NCBI GenBank assembly: GCA_034112085.1
Contig: JAWUWD010000057.1
Coordinates: 1 to 17,402, forward strand
Direction of reading: 5' to 3'
Length of the DNA stretch: 17,402 nucleotides
Origin: JAWUWD01 sp034112085
Lineage (GTDB): Bacteria; Bacteroidota; Bacteroidia; Cytophagales; Cyclobacteriaceae
Position numbers and translations under genes: made by a program
Shown: positions 6,392-14,052 of the stretch, in pieces
Position numbering within the stretch: position 1 is the first letter of the stretch
How the letters are laid out: the number at the start of each line of letters is the position of its first letter
The notes under the pieces: model-generated
The model's input: only the letters and a program-made list of their open reading frames with translations
Told to the model about the DNA's origin: nothing
Databases searched by the model: none

Positions 6392-7192
6392 ATGAATCGA
6401 ATTAATAAACTGTTTAATACAAAGAAAAAGCGCATCCTAAGTGTCTATTTCACAGCAGGATATCCCTCGCTGAATGATACGCTGCAGATAGCGGAAGAAC
6501 TTGAGAAAAGTGGAGCTGACCTCATCGAAATAGGTATGCCATATTCTGATCCAGTGGCAGATGGGCCCACGATACAAGAAAGTAATCAAGTCGCACTAAA
6601 CAATGGCATGACCGTAGATTTGCTGTTTGAGCAACTTGCTAATCTGAGGGAGCAAGTCAATATTCCGGTAATACTGATGGGCTACTTCAATCCAGTCATG
6701 CAATATGGGGTAGAACGATTCTGTCAACGATGCAAAGAGGTAGGTATAGACGGACTCATTATCCCAGACCTCCCATTGGGAATATATGAACGAGACTACC
6801 AAAAGACTTTTGAAGTTAATGGACTGAGCAATGTATTCTTGATTACGCCACAGACGAGCGAAGAGCGAATCCAAAACATAGACGAGCTGTCTTCAAGCTT
6901 TATTTACATGGTGTCTTCGGCAAGTGTGACAGGAGCAAAGCAAGCTGTCTCACAAGATCAGCAAACATACTTCAAACGGATCAATGACCTTAAGCTGTCA
7001 AGTCCTAAGCTTATTGGCTTCGGTATATCGAATAATATAACCTTCGATGCAGCATGTAAAAATGCTAATGGAGCAATCATAGGGAGTGCCTTTATCAAGA
7101 GGTTAAGCACTTCAAGCAATCTAGCTTCAGGTATTGAAAAATTTTGCACCAGTATTTTGAGTCCGGTCAATACTCCAAAAACCAATGACTAA
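6392..7192 (+). CDS. trpA: Tryptophan synthase alpha chain
   Basis: It cleaves indole-3-glycerol phosphate to indole and glyceraldehyde-3-phosphate and passes indole to TrpB. It is a 266-aa TIM barrel. LIEIGMPYSDPVADGPTIQ contains the two catalytic acids, Glu46 and Asp57 (Glu49 and Asp60 in E. coli numbering). VILMGYFNPVMQYG, GLIIPDLPLG and the YMVSSASVTGAK loop are further signatures, and GIIGSAFIKRL-type sequence (AIIGSAFIKRL here) closes the phosphate site. It is the last of the seven trp genes. A 38-nt A/C-rich spacer leads to aroF. Confidence 0.96.
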   Translation: MNRINKLFNTKKKRILSVYFTAGYPSLNDTLQIAEELEKSGADLIEIGMPYSDPVADGPTIQESNQVALNNGMTVDLLFEQLANLREQVNIPVILMGYFNPVMQYGVERFCQRCKEVGIDGLIIPDLPLGIYERDYQKTFEVNGLSNVFLITPQTSEERIQNIDELSSSFIYMVSSASVTGAKQAVSQDQQTYFKRINDLKLSSPKLIGFGISNNITFDAACKNANGAIIGSAFIKRLSTSSNLASGIEKFCTSILSPVNTPKTND

Positions 7193-7230
7193 TCACCAAC
7201 AACGAAACACCAAACACTAATCTTCAACCA

Positions 7231-8241
7231 ATGATTATACAATTAGAAAAAAATATAACAGCAGAACGCAAACGACTCATTACTGATAAAGTAAATGAAA
7301 GCGGTTACAAAACAACTGAAGTAAAGACTCAGAAAGCAGAATACTTAATTGGTATTGGTAAGGCCAAGATCGATCTTCGATCTATCGGAAACCTAGAAGG
7401 GATCACTGATATTCATAAGGTGTCAGACGATTATAAACTCGTTTCCAAAAAATGGAAAGTAGACCCAACAACAATTGATCTCGGAGATGGTGTTAAAATA
7501 GGAGCGAATGATTTCGCAATTATGGCAGGGCCTTGCTCGATAGAAACGGAAGAACAAATCAAAGATACTATCAATCACTTGAAAGCTAATGATGTTCGTA
7601 TCATGCGAGGTGGTGTGTTCAAGCCAAGAAGTTCTCCGTATTCATTCCGAGGACTAGGAATTGATGGATTGAAACTTTGGTATAAACTTGCGAGAGAAGC
7701 CGGAATCAAGATAGTCACAGAAGTCATGGAAATGTCACAGATAGAGGAAATGTATGAGTATACAGATATCTATCAAGTAGGGGCAAGAAATACCCAGAAT
7801 TTCAATTTATTGGATGAACTTGGGAGAATGGATAAAGCAGTCATGATTAAACGTGGAATATCTGGAACTATTGATGAATTGCTTTACTCAGCGGAGTATG
7901 TGTTTTCTGCAGGTAATGAACGACTATTGCTTTGTGAAAGAGGTATTCGTACTTACGAACGCGCAAGTCGAAATACGCTTGACCTGAATGCTATTCCAAT
8001 TTTGAAAGAAAAATCTCACCTTCCAGTTATCGCAGACCCTTCACATGGTATTGGGATAAGACAACATGTAGCTCCAATGGCTTTGGCAAGTATTATGGCT
8101 GGTGCGGATGGTGTAATCTTTGAGACACATCAAGTTCCCGAAAAGGCATTTTCTGATGGACAGCAGACACTCGATTATAAAGAGTCTGAACAATTGATTC
8201 GTAATATGAGAGCTACATTAGCACTTAGAGAAAGTTTTTAA
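7231..8241 (+). CDS. aroF: Type I-beta 3-deoxy-7-phosphoheptulonate (DAHP) synthase
   Basis: It condenses phosphoenolpyruvate and erythrose 4-phosphate, the first shikimate-pathway step. The protein is 336 aa. Residues 1 to about 75 resemble the ferredoxin-like regulatory domain seen in Thermotoga-type enzymes, and the TIM barrel follows. The core shows IMAGPCSIE (98-105), KPRSSPYSFRGLG (131-143), QVGARNTQNF (182-191), KRG, CERGIRTYE and ADPSHGIG. The family's metal ligands would be Cys102, His272, Glu298 and Asp309. No chorismate mutase domain is fused to it. Its place at the end of the trp operon suggests co-induction during Trp starvation. Which amino acid the regulatory domain senses cannot be read from the sequence. 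Confidence 0.92.
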   Translation: MIIQLEKNITAERKRLITDKVNESGYKTTEVKTQKAEYLIGIGKAKIDLRSIGNLEGITDIHKVSDDYKLVSKKWKVDPTTIDLGDGVKIGANDFAIMAGPCSIETEEQIKDTINHLKANDVRIMRGGVFKPRSSPYSFRGLGIDGLKLWYKLAREAGIKIVTEVMEMSQIEEMYEYTDIYQVGARNTQNFNLLDELGRMDKAVMIKRGISGTIDELLYSAEYVFSAGNERLLLCERGIRTYERASRNTLDLNAIPILKEKSHLPVIADPSHGIGIRQHVAPMALASIMAGADGVIFETHQVPEKAFSDGQQTLDYKESEQLIRNMRATLALRESF

Positions 8242-8266
8242 CTGACACATAGCTCCTATAATTATA

Positions 8267-8309
8267 ACTGACATTGTTATCATATCTAAATATGATTAAC
8301 AATGTCAGT
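8267..8309. terminator. Convergent hairpin at the end of the trp operon
   Basis: ACTGACATTGTTA plus TCATAT (8267-8285) pairs with 8290-8309, giving 13 bp, a one-base bulge and then 6 bp, around a small loop. It lies 25 nt after the aroF stop and 11 nt before the stop of the oppositely oriented peptidase gene, so it can serve both. There is no clear U-tract on either side, so termination efficiency is uncertain. Confidence 0.6.
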
Positions 8310-8320
8310 ATATGGTCAGG

Positions 8321-9811
8321 TTAATACTTAGCTGCTTTTCCTTTTGAAGAAGTATTTGAAATGAAGTCTCTGATGTCATCATTTGCTGATTTTAAATCAA
8401 CTTTTCTTAAGTACATCATGTGACCACTTCTGTATCCTTTAAAACTCATTCTATCTTTCATCTTACCACTAGGGTCTATTTGCCACATGGTGTATTTCGA
8501 ATTAAAATAAGTAGTTGCTCCGTCATAGTATCCCGCTTGGAATAATACGTTTAAGTATGGATTCTCAGCCATGGCTTTGCGAAGATCATCTCTGGTATTG
8601 TTATTACGATTATCCCAAGGACGTACATTTCCAAACATGTTGTACTTGATATCAGTTTTGAAGTTTAGATGTTCTCGGATATAATAATTTATTGCGGGAG
8701 TGAAAGAGTGGAGCCAAGAAGTAAGTTCAGCACTGTAGTCAGGCCTCGTTCCTGTTTCTCTTTTGTCTATCCCTAAATACCTTGAATCCAATCTACCTAT
8801 TGTTTGTCCTGTTTTGTCACGGAGCAATTCCTTCCAAAAGAAACCAGTTGGAACGTCTAAGTTGTTTTGAAGGATAGATTTTTCTGAAATACCGGTATAA
8901 TATGATACGCGTTCGGCAACTATTTTCTTGTCAGCATCAGAAAGTGATCCTCCTCTAGCCAAGGCAGGCATCAAATTGTCTAGTGCATATTTCTCTGATT
9001 CTGGCAATACTTCTAGTAGATCTTTTGATTGAAGCGCAGGAGGTAGCATTTTATGGTGCCAAGCTGCAGCTGTGTAATAAGGCAAGTTAAGCGAAGAAGA
9101 GATTGCCGGATCAGATTCAAAAGCATTGTAATCTGCTGGAGATACCATGATTACTCCATTCAAGTACATCCATTGTCTTTCTTGGAGTGCTAGCGCAAGT
9201 CCAGAAACTCTTGTTCCACCATAGCTTTCGCCTATAATATACTTTGGCGAAGTCCATCTCTCGTTACGGGTGACAAACGTATTAAGCCATTCTGCTAAGT
9301 ATTTAATGTCTGCATTGATACCAAAGAAAAGCTCTTTTTTGACTTCTTTTCCACTGGCTGGAATTGTTCTTGAATATCCAGTATTCACAGGGTTTACATA
9401 AAGGATGTCAGCAACATCGAGTACAGAATGAGGGTTTTCGTGAACTCCATACGGTTGGACGGGGTATCCCTCTTCATCAATATTCAAAACTTGAGGTCCT
9501 GTATACGCTACATGCATCCAAACAGAGGCAGAACCAGGACCGCCATTGAACGAGATTAATAATGGACGTTTACCAGTATCACCTGCTTCTTTTCTTTTAT
9601 AATAAGTATAATACAAAGTTGCAATTGGCTCTCCAAGATCATCCCAAACAGGCTGAGTTCCCGTTGTTGCTGAATATGATATTTTGACTCCTTTGATGGT
9701 AGTCGTATGGTTCGTTACCACGGTTGTATCTACAGGTATTTTTCTATTCTGCGCATGAATAGCGGCTAGACATAAAAGAGATGATAAAATGACAGTCACT
9801 AACTTCTTCAT
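8321..9811 (-). CDS. Secreted S10-family serine carboxypeptidase
   Basis: A 496-aa alpha/beta-hydrolase peptidase that would remove C-terminal residues from peptides. MKKLVTVILSSLLCLAAIHA is a Sec signal peptide with a cleavage site after AHA-like sequence near residue 20, so it is exported. FNGGPGSASVWM (88-99) forms the oxyanion region. The catalytic Ser is Ser196 in IIGESYGGTR, the Asp is about Asp430 in FQAGYYDGATTY, and the His is about His464 in YRSGHMMY, in the order typical of S10. No type IX C-terminal sorting domain is visible, as the protein ends in a basic tail (KGKAAKY), so a periplasmic location is most likely. It is transcribed alone, convergent to aroF. Confidence 0.88.
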   Translation of the reverse strand: MKKLVTVILSSLLCLAAIHAQNRKIPVDTTVVTNHTTTIKGVKISYSATTGTQPVWDDLGEPIATLYYTYYKRKEAGDTGKRPLLISFNGGPGSASVWMHVAYTGPQVLNIDEEGYPVQPYGVHENPHSVLDVADILYVNPVNTGYSRTIPASGKEVKKELFFGINADIKYLAEWLNTFVTRNERWTSPKYIIGESYGGTRVSGLALALQERQWMYLNGVIMVSPADYNAFESDPAISSSLNLPYYTAAAWHHKMLPPALQSKDLLEVLPESEKYALDNLMPALARGGSLSDADKKIVAERVSYYTGISEKSILQNNLDVPTGFFWKELLRDKTGQTIGRLDSRYLGIDKRETGTRPDYSAELTSWLHSFTPAINYYIREHLNFKTDIKYNMFGNVRPWDNRNNNTRDDLRKAMAENPYLNVLFQAGYYDGATTYFNSKYTMWQIDPSGKMKDRMSFKGYRSGHMMYLRKVDLKSANDDIRDFISNTSSKGKAAKY

Positions 9812-9902
9812 TCTGATTGATTTTTGGGTTTGGAATTATTTTACGCTATTAATGTAGAAACAATAAAAGAAACTTGTTTCAAAAAATAGTTACCGATTAT
9901 GT

Positions 9903-9951
9903 AATAATGGGTTGTCTACGCCATGTAGACGGAACTATAGATGCCATTATT
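9903..9951. repeat. Nested inverted repeat in the 258-bp divergent spacer
   Basis: AATAATGG 9903-9910 pairs with CCATTATT 9944-9951, and inside it GTCTAC 9914-9919 pairs with GTAGAC 9925-9930 around the loop GCCAT. T-G wobbles could extend the inner stem. The element sits between the divergent peptidase gene and small basic ORF. It may be an operator for a dimeric regulator, or a structured 5' leader of the peptidase mRNA. The rest of the spacer (9812-10069) is A/T-rich and shows no further gene. Confidence 0.5.
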
Positions 9952-9968
9952 TGAGACTTAGATTAATT

Positions 9969-9976
9969 TATATTTG
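9969..9976 (+). promoter_or_regulatory. Candidate promoter -7 box TATATTTG for the small basic protein
   Basis: TATATTTG matches the Bacteroidota -7 consensus TAnnTTTG. TTTG at 9950-9953 could be the -33 element, but the 15-nt gap is shorter than usual. The predicted start would leave a 5' leader of roughly 85-90 nt before ATG 10070. This is a by-eye match in A/T-rich DNA. Confidence 0.35.
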
Positions 9977-10069
9977 AATATTTTCAATCATTTTTTGACT
10001 CCTATTGAAATTAAATTTTTATTAATTAAGTTTTATGTTACTTTAGGGCTTATTGTTTAAACTAATAGA

Positions 10070-10303
10070 ATGGGAAAGAAAGGAAGACCGGTTACTAAAC
10101 CCGCGAAATTAAGAGAAGGATTTTATCTCGAAATGAAAAATAAGGGCTCAAGCTCTACGGTTAAAGTTAGAAGAGAAAATATGCCTGATATAGAGCAACT
10201 TATTAAGCAATACGATAAAATCAAAGATATGACCTATCTGGGTGAGTTAAAAGGAGGTGTATGGCTCGATGGAAAAAATAAAGGTAAGAAGGCTAATAAG
10301 TAG
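10070..10303 (+). CDS. Small basic protein of unknown function
   Basis: A 77-residue protein, very rich in Lys and Arg, with no signal peptide or membrane segment. The N-terminus MGKKGRPVTKPAKLREGFYL is basic and unstructured-looking. The middle contains KVRRENMPDIEQLIKQYDKIKDM, of which the IEQLIKQYDKI part looks helical. The C-terminus has TYLGELKGGVWLDGKNKGKK. It resembles, from memory, short conserved hypothetical proteins of Bacteroidota, but no named domain can be assigned. The charge and size would suit nucleic-acid or ribosome binding, which is speculation. It has its own upstream spacer and a strong downstream terminator, so it is probably a monocistronic real gene. Confidence 0.75.
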   Translation: MGKKGRPVTKPAKLREGFYLEMKNKGSSSTVKVRRENMPDIEQLIKQYDKIKDMTYLGELKGGVWLDGKNKGKKANK

Positions 10304-10323
10304 CCTTATATTGCTTAATTATT

Positions 10324-10345
10324 TACTGCAACTTTAATTGTAGTA
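10324..10345. repeat. 8-bp hairpin preceding the terminator
   Basis: TACTGCAA 10324-10331 pairs with TTGTAGTA 10338-10345 (8 bp, one G-U) around CTTTAA. It abuts the strong terminator hairpin and may act with it. Confidence 0.4.
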
Positions 10346-10376
10346 AAAAGCCCAATGAAAATTCATTGGGCTTTTT
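10345..10376. terminator. Bidirectional intrinsic terminator
   Basis: AAAAAGCCCAATGA 10345-10358 and TCATTGGGCTTTTT 10363-10376 form a 14-bp perfect stem with an AAAT loop. The T-run at its right end serves the plus-strand small gene, and the A-run at its left end gives the U-tract for the minus-strand oxidoreductase gene, whose stop is at 10383. This is a well-formed shared terminator. Confidence 0.9.
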
Positions 10377-10382
10377 AATTGG

Positions 10383-11795
10383 TCACTTTTTAGCTCCCAT
10401 TTTTTCTATTTCTCTCATCACTTCCAATTTATTTTTCTCTTTCCACTTACCACCAGTGAAGTCTGGGAATGGGATAGATATACTGTTGTTGGCAACTGAC
10501 AATTCAGATAAAGGAGTTACCGCACTCCACATGACACTATCATAAGCGTTGATATCTAAGGGTAAGCCTAGGTTGAGACAAGTTACTAGCCTGTACATCA
10601 TCACAAAGTCCATACCTCCATGACCTTGTTTGAACTCCTTACTTATTTCTTTGAGTTTCCCAATAATAGGGTGTGTATGTTTTGTTTTGTAAGCCTTATA
10701 CTCTTCTTCTGGAAGCCACTTATGACCCCAAAAGGCCAATTCATCTTTATCTATATATAGTCTGCTTGGATAGCCATCATGAACGGCTTTGGTGCCGACT
10801 ACTTTATTGATTCTAGAGTATGGCCTCCCGGTATGAACATCAAACTGAAGCATCATCGACTTACCCAGCTCTGTTTTGATCATAGTGGTATTCATGTCTC
10901 CACATTTGATATCAGTAAATGGCGATTTTAGTCTCTTGGCAGTTTCACTTAGATTTCTCTCACGAGAGCTCATTGAAGTGAGGTGAGAGTAAGTGTCACC
11001 ACGACCGATATTCATATAAAAGCTCAAAGGCCCAAGCCCGTGAGTAGTGTAGAAATTGCCATCTCTATTGACATGATGTTTGATACGCCATTGGTCATGA
11101 TAATAGTCCTCACTTAACATGTGTGCACGTAAATCGTGAAGATAGGCTCCTTCTGCATGGGTGATGTCACCGAAGACACCATTTTCAATCATATTGAGAA
11201 CAAATAGCTCTTCTTCATTATAGCAACAGTTTTCAATCATGATACAATGCTTCTCAGTGCGCTCTGCAGTCTGGATAAGGTTCCAGCAATCAGCAAGTGA
11301 GTAAGCTATTGGTACTTCGGAAGCCACATGCTTTCCATTATTCATGCCATAGAGAGCCATAGGAGTGTGTAATTCCCACGGTGTGCAAATAAGGATTAAA
11401 TCAATGTCGTCTTGTTTTGCTAAATTCTTCCAGTCATCGGCATCCTTGGAATAGGTAGTGGGTTTTAATTTTTGCCACTTACCTAATTCTGTTTTGGCTG
11501 CATCGATATTTGATGACTTCATATCAGACAGCGCAACTATTTCTGCAGTTTGTTGTTCTACCATCCATTTGAACATCTCTAACAAGCTCTTGCCTCTATT
11601 ACCCAAACCAATAATCCCAACCCTCACTTTTTTGATAGGATCAACACTAAATCCGAAAAGATTACCAGTGGTTTTTTTAGAGGAGTCTTTGATCATTTGC
11701 TGTATAGCATCACCATCGGTTGCATAAGATGACATGGGCATACTTACAAAAGCAGAAGCACCTATCAGTGATTTAATAAATTCTTTCCGTTCCAT
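10383..11795 (-). CDS. Gfo/Idh/MocA-type protein of the GH109 alpha-N-acetylgalactosaminidase type
   Basis: A 470-aa NAD-binding protein. The Rossmann motif is VGIIGLGNRG (59-68), followed by LICTPWELHTP and GKHVASEVP with Glu160. NRDGNFYTTHGLGPLSFYMNIGRGD (from about 243) closely follows the signature of GH109 glycosidases, which cleave alpha-linked GalNAc through an NAD-dependent oxidation-elimination mechanism. Candidate active-site residues by comparison are Glu160, Tyr192 and His252. The N-terminus ERKEFIKSLIGASAFVSMP looks like a weakened Tat-type signal (RK rather than RR), so export is plausible but not certain. The upstream kinase and nucleotidyltransferase genes on the same strand fit amino-sugar use. 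GH109 versus a plain sugar oxidoreductase cannot be fully settled, and substrate is inferred. Confidence 0.8.
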   Translation of the reverse strand: MERKEFIKSLIGASAFVSMPMSSYATDGDAIQQMIKDSSKKTTGNLFGFSVDPIKKVRVGIIGLGNRGKSLLEMFKWMVEQQTAEIVALSDMKSSNIDAAKTELGKWQKLKPTTYSKDADDWKNLAKQDDIDLILICTPWELHTPMALYGMNNGKHVASEVPIAYSLADCWNLIQTAERTEKHCIMIENCCYNEEELFVLNMIENGVFGDITHAEGAYLHDLRAHMLSEDYYHDQWRIKHHVNRDGNFYTTHGLGPLSFYMNIGRGDTYSHLTSMSSRERNLSETAKRLKSPFTDIKCGDMNTTMIKTELGKSMMLQFDVHTGRPYSRINKVVGTKAVHDGYPSRLYIDKDELAFWGHKWLPEEEYKAYKTKHTHPIIGKLKEISKEFKQGHGGMDFVMMYRLVTCLNLGLPLDINAYDSVMWSAVTPLSELSVANNSISIPFPDFTGGKWKEKNKLEVMREIEKMGAKK

Positions 11796-11906
11796 TATTG
11801 AGTAGTTAGTGATTGATATTGTTAGTACTATGACTATCTAAATATAGTATTCTTTGGTAATAAATTGGAGTAAGTAATTATCAATGGTATGTCAAATATT
11901 CATTCT

Positions 11907-12998
11907 TTAGATGTGTTTTTCCATGATATCATTCATTTCAGGTAATAGGGATAACATTTTATCGGTAAGATCAAGTTGACAATTGGCACGTTGTAGATTA
12001 TGAGTTTCGAAATCTATTTGGTAATAGTGATCGCCCGATAAATAATCAGTGAGGAATCTAATACCCATGATATAAGACATTAATGGGCCCGAAAGCGCGA
12101 GATGTTTCATTTCTATTGCGGTAAGTATCTCTCGAGACATCTCTAAAAACCCTTTGGCAAAGGCTTCAAACCTGTCCAAATCAACATTGATTTTGTTAAG
12201 ATCTTTCTCATCTTCATCAGAGGTGCTTATAGTGGTTCTCAGGCCATCTCCAAAGTCATAGTGTACATATCCAGGCATAACAGTATCCAGGTCGACAACG
12301 CATTTCCCTTTATTATCAGCTCCAAGTAGGACATTGTTGAACTTGGTGTCATTATGTGTCACACGGACAGGTATCTCGCCTGCTAGTCCCAATTCCTGAA
12401 TCTTAGAGAGTTGTTTGGATACTTGGTCAATAAATTTCAATTGACTCGTTAATTGACTCTTTCGATTATTGAAATTTTGCTTGATTGCGAGATCAAGATT
12501 GTCCAATCGATATTTTACATCATGAAATCTGGGTATAGTAGCGTGTAAAGAATCTGAAGGAAAATCATCCAATTGACGGATGAACCTGCCAAAGCTTTTT
12601 GCTCCTTCATATATCTGTTCTAGAGTCTTAGGGTCGTCATGCGATTTTAAATCGCCTAGGAAATAATATATTCTCCAATAGCAGCCAGAAGAATCTTGAT
12701 AGAAAAGATAGCCATCTTTAGTGGGGATTATATTCAATGAAGTTATTCCATTTTTAGCTTCTTCTTTTGTGATTTTATTTGTGATATGAAGATTTACGCG
12801 ATTGATGTTGTCCATCAGTTGCGCTACATTTTTGAACACAAGATGGTTGATCTTCTGGAGTAGATAGCCAGGATGATTTGGAGAAGCCGTTCGCAGTTTG
12901 TAAGTGCTATTGATAAGTCCACTTCCAAAAGGAAGTACTTCGATGATTGGACTATCGAAGAAGTACTGTAGACAAACTTCAGTTACCTGTGAATTCAT
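11907..12998 (-). CDS. NahK-like N-acetylhexosamine 1-kinase (aminoglycoside phosphotransferase fold)
   Basis: A 363-aa cytoplasmic kinase of the APH/choline-kinase fold. The catalytic loop is THNDTKFNN (214-222) with Asp217 as probable base, and VVDLDTVMPG (234-243) carries the metal-binding Asp236. GSGLINSTYKL near residue 26 is the nucleotide loop region. The combination DTKFNN plus DLDTVMPG is that of N-acetylhexosamine 1-kinases (NahK of bifidobacteria), which phosphorylate GlcNAc or GalNAc at C1. Older databases sometimes called this family mucin desulfatase, which I regard as misleading. It lies 12 bp after the nucleotidyltransferase gene, so the two are cotranscribed and probably act in sequence. 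Confidence 0.8.
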   Translation of the reverse strand: MNSQVTEVCLQYFFDSPIIEVLPFGSGLINSTYKLRTASPNHPGYLLQKINHLVFKNVAQLMDNINRVNLHITNKITKEEAKNGITSLNIIPTKDGYLFYQDSSGCYWRIYYFLGDLKSHDDPKTLEQIYEGAKSFGRFIRQLDDFPSDSLHATIPRFHDVKYRLDNLDLAIKQNFNNRKSQLTSQLKFIDQVSKQLSKIQELGLAGEIPVRVTHNDTKFNNVLLGADNKGKCVVDLDTVMPGYVHYDFGDGLRTTISTSDEDEKDLNKINVDLDRFEAFAKGFLEMSREILTAIEMKHLALSGPLMSYIMGIRFLTDYLSGDHYYQIDFETHNLQRANCQLDLTDKMLSLLPEMNDIMEKHI

Positions 12999-13010
12999 AT
13001 TTTACTAAAA

Positions 13011-13922
13011 TTATGACCAAATAGGAGAAGGATAGGTTTTGTTTAACACGAGTTCTGATAACTTATTAGTGACCAATTTTTTATCCTCTTTGTAAGTCAC
13101 TCCAAACCAATGCTCGCTACTTTTTAATACGGGTATGTTGACCCCTGATTGTCTGACATGATCTAAGACAGTAGGAGTGTAGAATTCAGTTTTTAGATCC
13201 TTAGTGACCATATTGTTATTCAAGAATTTTTTAAATTCTTCATTAATCAATTTGAATATGGCAGGAGTAAACCCCATCAGATTCATAGATACTATTTCAT
13301 CACCGATAAGAGGAGTTATTCGCCCATTTTCCTCATAATAGGGGTGTTCATTTCCTTTAGCGATTTTTGTCCTTTCAATAATCTCTAACAGCTTACCATC
13401 GTGATCAACTTGGCAAATACCTCTGGAAACCGTACCGTTTTGGGATAACGTGTTCTTGAGTTCAAACCCGATGAGGCATGCCGATACTACACTGTTCTTC
13501 ATTTGACATAAATGGTCATAAGCCAATTGGAAGGATGACCGACCGTAGTAATCATCTGCATTGACTATAGCAAAAGGTTCATTGATAATAGCTTCCGTCA
13601 TCAATACAGCATGGGCTGTTCCCCAAGGTTTGGTTCTACCTTCGGGGACACTATACCCCTCAGGTAGATTCTCTAAACTTTGAAATACATAATTGATTTC
13701 AGCTTTGTCTTTTAGTTTGTCAAAGAACACTTCCTTGAATTCGGTGATTAATTCTTCTTTTATAATAAATACAATTTTTTTGAAACCTGCTGCGATTGCA
13801 TCATAAATAGTATAATCAAGAATAGTCTCACCAGAGGGACCCAATGAATCTAATTGTTTCAAACTACCGTAACGACTGCCAAGACCTGCGGCCATAATTA
13901 CTAATGATGGAGATGAGTGCAT
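13011..13922 (-). CDS. Sugar-1-phosphate nucleotidyltransferase family protein
   Basis: A 303-aa protein with a nucleotidyltransferase (NTP_transferase) fold. LVIMAAGLGSRYGSLKQL at residues 7-24 is the nucleotide-binding loop with the activating Lys22. KPWGTAHAV (98-106) contacts the base region in the family, and VNADDYYG (120-127) carries the metal-binding Asp. It would form a nucleoside-diphosphate sugar from a sugar 1-phosphate. Its position directly before a NahK-like kinase suggests that GalNAc-1-P or GlcNAc-1-P is the substrate and UDP-HexNAc the product, but the base and sugar cannot be read from the sequence. It is the first gene of the minus-strand cluster and is divergent from the M16 protease gene. 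Confidence 0.8.
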   Translation of the reverse strand: MHSSPSLVIMAAGLGSRYGSLKQLDSLGPSGETILDYTIYDAIAAGFKKIVFIIKEELITEFKEVFFDKLKDKAEINYVFQSLENLPEGYSVPEGRTKPWGTAHAVLMTEAIINEPFAIVNADDYYGRSSFQLAYDHLCQMKNSVVSACLIGFELKNTLSQNGTVSRGICQVDHDGKLLEIIERTKIAKGNEHPYYEENGRITPLIGDEIVSMNLMGFTPAIFKLINEEFKKFLNNNMVTKDLKTEFYTPTVLDHVRQSGVNIPVLKSSEHWFGVTYKEDKKLVTNKLSELVLNKTYPSPIWS

Positions 13923-14052
13923 ATTTAAATGATGAGATTAACTGAAGGTATAAGGGTACACATTTTAGCGCTTATACTGCCGACCGTCTAATTTACCTTT
14001 TCATTCTGTGAAAGTTTACTTATTATTGATCACTTCTAAAATTAAATTAAAA

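Noticed and set aside
11826..11850. Short inverted repeat ACTAT / ATAGT upstream of the GH109 gene
   Set aside because: Only 5 bp in A/T-rich DNA with several overlapping alternatives, which is within chance expectation.
14008..14052. Extended GTG start for the M16 protease
   Set aside because: It would place 15 residues ahead of a clean lipoprotein signal peptide beginning at ATG 14053.
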